Below, in pieces: positions 58,755 to 64,000 of a stretch of 64,000 bases of DNA (the first letter of the stretch is position 1; each line of letters starts with the position of its first letter). Location: contig WPIO01000098.1 in NCBI GenBank assembly GCA_009760855.2, positions 821,501-885,500 of the forward strand, in the 5' to 3' direction. Under the pieces are notes generated by a model. That model was not told the origin of the DNA, ran no database searches, and worked only from the letters and a program-made list of their open reading frames with translations. Both the position numbers and the translations under genes were made by a program. This DNA is from Cristatella mucedo (Eukaryota; Bryozoa; Phylactolaemata; Cristatellidae).

Positions 58755-59616
58755 CTGCTTTCTTCCTCTTGACCGTGAATTCCGTGTGTCCGACATATGC
58801 TGCCAGGTGGAACTGGTAAAGCTAAGGACTTTATGTTTAGTTCAGTAAGGACAAGCAGTTTGTTCGTTATTACTTTTGGAAATGAACGTGCTGCTGTAGC
58901 TCTACTGTCGGTCGTCACGCTATGTCTCCTCATGACGAACGCTCGTAGAGCTGTAGCCGCTATATATATTGCTATAACAAACCGTTCTGCTCTAGGGAAT
59001 TTGATAGATTCCAAGAGTTTACACTTGACCAATATGTCCGTGAATCTCAAGCTCGAATTCATGAGCGTTTGTGCATGTATGATCACGCGTTTATTTGCAA
59101 TTGTAAACGCTCCAGCTGACCTCCAGGTTTCACTGTGCATAGAGGGAAAGAGGACTTAAGACGGCAAGTATGCACCTGCAGATTTTTTAAGGTAAAAAAG
59201 TTAGCCAGAGGATTTGAGTGAGTTTATAAAAATAAGTTGTCGTAATTCTAGGTGCATCTCCGTGTATTCATGTTGTTTAAAGGTCCAAACATTGTGTTCC
59301 ACAAGGCCGCAGACTAGTCTATATGTACGTATCTTTATATTCAGTACGACTGCGGTCAATGCTATGATATTAGGATGGTTAGTATTATTATCCAGTCCAA
59401 AATTTTTGCATAGGTTCGTGTAAAGTGTCTCATTCACGGTGTGAATGAATTTTGGTTGTCAGCATCATTAAATAACGAAGTTGTTTTTATTTGTGGCTTA
59501 AGTTAAACTCTTTCAAGTTAGCAATTGCAGATAGTTTAGGTATTACTGTCGGTGCCACGTTGGTAGTTGGAAATCACCAAATTCGTCAAACTTTAAGGAT
59601 GTCTTCTGGTTGGTTA

Positions 59617-59783
59617 GCCGTAATTGCTCACTAGATAAATTGGTAACTTTTCATGACCTCGGCCCCGAGGTCCTGGGTTCGAATCCTGTGGTGGGCGATA
59701 CTTTATCGCCACTGCATGCGGTGGTGGTAGTCTATAGACTGTTCTGTCGCTATACAAAACAGGCTTTTTAATCAGCTGGTTAT
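59617..59783 (+). mobile_element. SINE-1 in D copy C, plus-oriented
   Basis: Head TTGCTCACTAGATAAATTGG, variable-arm-like CCTCGGCCCCGAGG, B box GGGTTCGAATCC (a perfect consensus B box), then the body and AATCAGCTGG end. The only SINE-1 in this orientation in the window. Confidence 0.85.
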
Positions 59784-60904
59784 TTATTTTATTTCGTCAA
59801 TGTGCAGCTTTACCACTGCAAAAGCATGGCGTAATGTTACGTGCAAAGCCTCTGTTTGAAAGATTGGTTTTATTGTGTTATATCCAGAGACAGTCTTTGA
59901 TGCTTTGCATGGTGCTGTTAGCAACGTAAGGGGGTAGTTTAAATAGGTTGAGTTGGAGCTATCGTCAGTTTTCGGAATATCGTGACTTGAATAGGACATT
60001 GTTTTGGCATAGTAACTGTTTGAAATTGCAGTGTTTGAGACGAGCAATATATCTCATTGACCAGTAGTGGCTTTCAAACGCTTCACTTGTAGTTTCGCTA
60101 ATTCATGAGTATTTAACAAAGCCATGTTTTTCTGAAATAGATTTTAGGAACTTGACGACCTGAAATGCTGAGAAATTCCTATGAGCACTTCTTACGTAAA
60201 TTCTGCCCCACATTAAAGAGGCAAAGATTGGACACGGTGCTGGTGAATCAGTTATTCATTCGCTTGCATTGTTGCATTTGTTCTATGCCGTATGCATATT
60301 GTTGAACTATTCGTCTTCATTCGAACTCAGAACTATATCCTAGCATTTAAATTCAAATATATGTTTTTCGCCCAAACTTTAATTTTATTCATTTTACAGT
60401 CTCAGCTAATTATTGGCAGCTTAATTTGTTTGGTTTATTATCTTGCGTATAGCTCTTTGACTGCGCTTACCTACGCTGAAATAGGCGTCAATAAAATAAT
60501 AAGTTCTATGCCGGCACTATTTATTTATTTTTAGAAGCATTTGTTAGTTTGGGATGATCACTGCATTGCAAGACTGACTAGGCCATTTAGATATGATATC
60601 CCCCAGCGTTACTAGGACCTGTTGATTCGCTGTTATGTGGTAACCAATAAAAAATAACTTATAGCTAAAACATTTGAATCTTAGTAGTTTTTTAATACTA
60701 AGTTTATTGCAAGGATGGTTTAATAATGAGGTACAAGTCGCATTATAAATCTAAGCTAAGGGGAGATTAGTTAATCATCAAACGTACGAGTTGAAATAAG
60801 ACCTTTACCAGCATTGATATTCGCTTGAAGTAACAATGAATGTATAACTTATGCGGAATAATAGTAACAGCATATATTACAATACTATACACAATTACGT
60901 TAAA

Positions 60905-61560
60905 TTAGCAGGAGGAGCTCTTGCCCAGCCTAAGGCTACTGTCGAATCTTGGTTCAGGATTAGGGTCCACACAACTGCCAATCTGGAAATGCCCTCAGCG
61001 ACTCAGAGTGGCAGCAGCTCTGACTGGTTCTCGTGCAAAAACGAGGCATCCGGAAAGCATCCAGAATCATCTGGCCACCAGCTACCTATGGCGCTGAACA
61101 AGAAGGGCATCAGCAATGCCGACCTGCAGCCAGTGGTCAGTAAAGACCGGGCTATGATTTCGTACTTATCAAGCTTTTTCGAGGTAGGCAACATATTGGA
61201 ATTATTTCTTCTATCAAACAACACCGTTGCCTCAATAATGACCACATCAGGGCTTTTCTTGATGACCATGTCTGGCTGGAGATCCGGACCCCCCCCCAAG
61301 TGCAATGTCACGATGATTTGCCAACTTTTAGGAGAGCGACGTGGCTCGAAGAGTACCAATTAGGCGAGCGAGAACTTGGTTGTGGTATGCCGTTATTGCT
61401 TGCAGCATCTACCGGCATTGGCTTAGAGCATGGCACACGATCTCAGTCTCGGTGCTGCAAAGGAAGCATTTCGTGCCGTCCCAGGGTGTGATCGGCTCCT
61501 CGAGGCGCCCACCTGCAGCACGCACAGGAGCACAGGCGAACGAAAGACCGGGAGAGAAAT
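60905..61560 (-). pseudogene. R-element C-terminus (zinc knuckle + RLE), copy C
   Basis: On the minus strand, in order: CCHC knuckle KCFLCSTETEIVCHALSQC (61,415-61,470) with a stop just after it; HNQVLARLIGTL; the endonuclease block LQPDMVIKK, then VVIIEATVLFDRR (61,213-61,278); KYEIIARSLLTTGCRS; SAIGSWWPDDSGCF (about 61,050-61,100). In R2-type non-LTR elements this knuckle and RLE nick the target DNA. The PD and the acidic residue two positions before the T are both visible, though the usual Asp is a Glu here. The stretch from 61,003 to 61,359 is open. Frameshifts and the stop after the knuckle make the copy inactive. R2-like is the best guess, but other RLE clades (NeSL, R4, Hero) are possible. 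Confidence 0.7.
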
Positions 61561-63990
61561 GATGAACCAAGACACGTCATCTGAATGTGGCTAGGGAAGA
61601 TAATCCTGTCTTTTCAGGCACTGGCTGACCCTGCCAAGAGTGGGAGGTGGGCGCCCAAGACCGACCTTCAGCCAAACTGGCAAGCCTAGCGGTTGGGATC
61701 AGGCGATGCGAGTTAAAAATGAGGACTCGTTCTAGGCGGGTGATTTTGATACCACCAGGAAGTCCGAGCCGGCCATGAAGATGCAGCAGGACGAACGCTT
61801 CGGGCATCTGCCTACATCCACCCACGGTAACTCGACGCTGTCCCGGTTTCCGTGGCTGAAGGCGTCAGCCTTCAGTTACGGTAAGGGCTCCTTGGCTGAA
61901 GAAGGCGTGCCGGGCATGCTGTCAACGAACTGACAGAAGGAGCGACGTGCGACACGTTCCAAGGATGCCTTAGAGGTTTCCAAAAAGCGGTAGGACCAAG
62001 CGACTTGATTAATGGCTATGTTGGTCATGGAGTGTACCACACCAAGGCCTCTGGCTGAGCATGGCACGAGCCGAAGATGTATCGAGCTGAAGTGCCGTAA
62101 GCCATGCACATACCTGCAGTACTCCGCAGTAGTCTTTCTTGCTGTGCTGCAGGGCACCTTATTACCAGCTGCACCAAAATAGGTAATCGAGCTGTAGCGC
62201 AAGAAAATTATGCAAGGCATCAAGCATGGGCTATTGCGCGATTAGGCTTACTGGAGTAAGCAATAGACCCTGCTAAGGGATTAACATTTTTGCTCAATAT
62301 TAGCCTAATTTTGCCAATGACCCTGCGGGGCATTGAGGTTTCAGGCTCATTCTCTGGAAGCTTGGGTGTAAATGGACCCTGAGAGGAGAAGGAAGCATGC
62401 ACGTCCCCTGGATGGCGACTATGCAGCACTTTTCCTACAGGAATTGTATGCTCAAATTTAGGGCAGGTGCTTGTTGGCCCACTCCTAGACCTGCAGGCCG
62501 GTAGACGTGATGCAGAATGAAGCAGGTTCGGCTTCTATGGTGTAGTAAGACAGATAGGTATCGCCCAACCTGATGCTGGATCCCGGTTGCTTCCAGAGAG
62601 CCTGATTGGCAGCTCTATCGCTGAAGTGAATAATATCGATGAGGAAGGCAAACTGTATAAGTTGACAGCCGTAGTCGGAGACGTCAACAAATCGTCTCGA
62701 ATCCAAAGCTCCAGACGCACGCCATCGTAGAAAGGGTCCACGAAACCTCAGATCTTCGTCTACCCAAGTGTGTCGAAGCACAGGGATAAGAGATGCATGG
62801 GAAAGCTGCCGAATTGCGTTCTGCAGTTCGTGAATAAAGAGTGCACCACGTCGGCTCCCGCAAGATTCCAATCCTGGTCAAAGGCACTCCGTACTAGGAA
62901 GGCTTGCTTGGAGCAAGCATCCACGCAAAGTAGGAAGCCTTGCGGCAGTAGAGACAGCAGCCCCGCAGATGCGGGAAGGCTTGTGCGGCCATGTAGCCAG
63001 GCAGCCCGAGAGCAGCTTATTGAGTGTTGGCAACAGCTTGACAGTTCCAATGTTTCCACATGGGCCTTGGGCTGGCGTTCTGGTGACTCAGGATTAAAGA
63101 AATAAATCCTAGCTGATTAAACAGCCTCTTTTTGCATAGCGACAGAAGAGCCTTAACGGCTATCACCGCCACTTGCAGTGGCGATAAAGAATCGCCCACG
63201 GCCGGAATCGAACCAACGACATCGGGGCCGAGGTCGCGAAAGCAACCACCTTACCCAGTGTGCCATATTACGAAATGATGGGACGTCCTCTATGTGCAGA
63301 AAACTATTCCGGATTTAGGCTCTAAGCCTGCATTGGGGATCGCTGGGCTAAAGATTGCTGTTTTATAGGCGATCAGCCACTAGAGGGGCGTTATCAGCTA
63401 TCTGGAGGCGTGTGGTAAAGTCGTCCCCTGATGGTGGTGACATAAGGCTGGTGACTGAGTTAGTCAGGGAGGGACAGTCGATTGTAGGATAGCGTCAAGG
63501 CTGGCATTCTCGGCTACTCGAGCCTGCCATTTTGCCTCACACAGGAAGTGGCATTCCCTAGATCACAGGCGAACACCATATGTGCTGCAAGAAGAATCTC
63601 CCGGACGACCTTCTTACGGTTTTTGCTAACACACCATTGCTGATTGGAGGCCTATCTTTGGTCCAAAGACTTCGGCTCACCAAAAACAGGCCGGACTGGT
63701 CACCTTCGGGTGAATTAAAGGACCGTTATAGATCTCTGTATGTGCTCAGGCCGTGGCCTTCGATTGCCGGGTTTGGCGCTCTAATATACGATCTAGGTTA
63801 GTTAAAAAGATACTTTTGCACTTTCAATACAGAGCCCTGTAATAGCCCAATACTGGATCTTCTCCACAAGTCTTTTTGATTATTGTAATAGGCAATCATA
63901 GATGGCCGTATTGTCTCGGGCAATCGCCATCGACTGCCTTGCATTGCCCTATGTTTAACGGGCAAAATTACAGCATTTGTGCTCACCGTG
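61561..63990 (-). pseudogene. R-element RT and N-terminal remnant, copy C
   Basis: Continues the R-element upstream of the knuckle. At 62,485-62,700 the minus frame gives QFAFLIDIIHFSD, then a LGDTYLSYYTIEAEP segment, and ITSTGLQV. This resembles the region of RTs around a decayed FADD box and the LGL-N-KTE motif after it. Further right, 62,760-63,059 is open but in shifted frames (LVRSAFDQDWNLAG, SLFTNCRTQFGSFP), and it is colinear with 38,950-39,200 of the array. 63,300-63,800 matches the N-terminal-side sequence at 400-700 and 39,410-39,720. The element runs off the window edge. No intact frame. Confidence 0.5.
63104..63275 (-). mobile_element. SINE-1 in R-element copy C
   Basis: A well preserved copy, with GGAATCGAACC on the plus strand as the B-box complement. 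It is inserted at a different R-element position from the SINE-1 at 169-345, so the two insertions are independent. Confidence 0.85.
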
Positions 63991-64000
63991 GATGGTTTTT

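Larger units (their letters stand above)
51760..60904. repeat. D repeat copy C
   Basis: The D copy without internal tandem duplication. From about 52,340 it is alignable with copy B (24,745 onward) and from about 53,290 also with copy A. It contains the promoter-like and exon-like blocks, LINE-A with nested LINE-B, a palindrome, SINE-2, a 12-bp tandem repeat and SINE-1. It then runs directly into an R-element at about 60,905. 51,760-52,300 shows no clear homology and no gene I can support. The open frames are short and not conserved. Confidence 0.7.

Noticed and set aside
58658-59140. 160-codon minus frame with FNLH repeats
   Set aside because: Extended by the local 12-bp tandem expansion. 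Corresponding frames in the other D copies are interrupted, and the plus strand is open over the same stretch as well.
59640-59720. Possible tRNA gene with a perfect B box
   Set aside because: The acceptor stem does not close and the A-box side is degenerate. The sequence continues into the SINE-1 body seen in other copies, so it is a SINE head.
61289-61300. Run of C residues as a functional motif
   Set aside because: A single homopolymer within a decayed R-element. More likely a slippage or sequencing artefact.

Overview
This window is eukaryotic, and almost certainly animal, repeat-dense DNA. I found no bacterial-style operon, no rRNA or functional tRNA gene, no CRISPR array, and no single-copy host gene I can defend. 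The organism cannot be named from the sequence. An L2/CR1-like LINE, tRNA-derived SINEs, a retroelement with a restriction-like endonuclease (RLE), and moderate GC would all fit an invertebrate metazoan. All family names below are my own labels.

Six repeat families explain nearly everything. (1) R-element: minus-strand remnants of a non-LTR retrotransposon with a reverse-transcriptase (RT) remnant, a CCHC zinc knuckle and an RLE domain like that of R2-type elements. (2) D repeat: a long (about 8-11 kb) mostly non-coding sequence that always lies left of the R-element C-terminus. (3) LINE-A: an L2/CR1-like LINE whose 3' end is a hairpin followed by ATT repeats. (4) LINE-B: a related LINE with an ATTAC-type tail. 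(5) SINE-1: a SINE with a class-II-tRNA-like head. (6) SINE-2: a second tRNA-derived SINE whose 3' end resembles the LINE-A hairpin.

Layout. 1-1480 is the right-hand part of an R-element. 1.5-2.7 kb holds TA microsatellites, a 121-nt hairpin and a LINE-B. 2.7-22.8 kb is D+R copy A, tandemly expanded into three units of about 5.1 kb (alpha, beta, gamma) in which a D segment alternates with the R-element C-terminus. 22.8-24.7 kb is the longest LINE-A, with an RT reading frame of 387 codons. 24.7-36.3 kb is D copy B. 36.3-50.5 kb is a triplication (period about 4.78 kb) of an R-element already carrying LINE-A, LINE-B, SINE-1 and SINE-2 insertions. 50.6-51.75 kb is a very old LINE-A. 51.8-64.0 kb is D+R copy C, the copy without tandem expansion.

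The order D then R therefore occurs three times, as a higher-order repeat. A LINE-A insertion at one D site is present in copies A and C but absent from B, which makes A and C the closer relatives. Within the 4.78-kb array, patterns of identity place the latest duplication breakpoint in a window of about 45 bp inside the LINE-A 3' UTR. The picture is recurrent segmental duplication and unequal exchange in a transposon-rich, perhaps heterochromatic, region. All element copies look dead. The pieces that might repay follow-up are the D repeat itself, which has promoter-like and exon-like blocks, and the LINE/SINE tail sharing.
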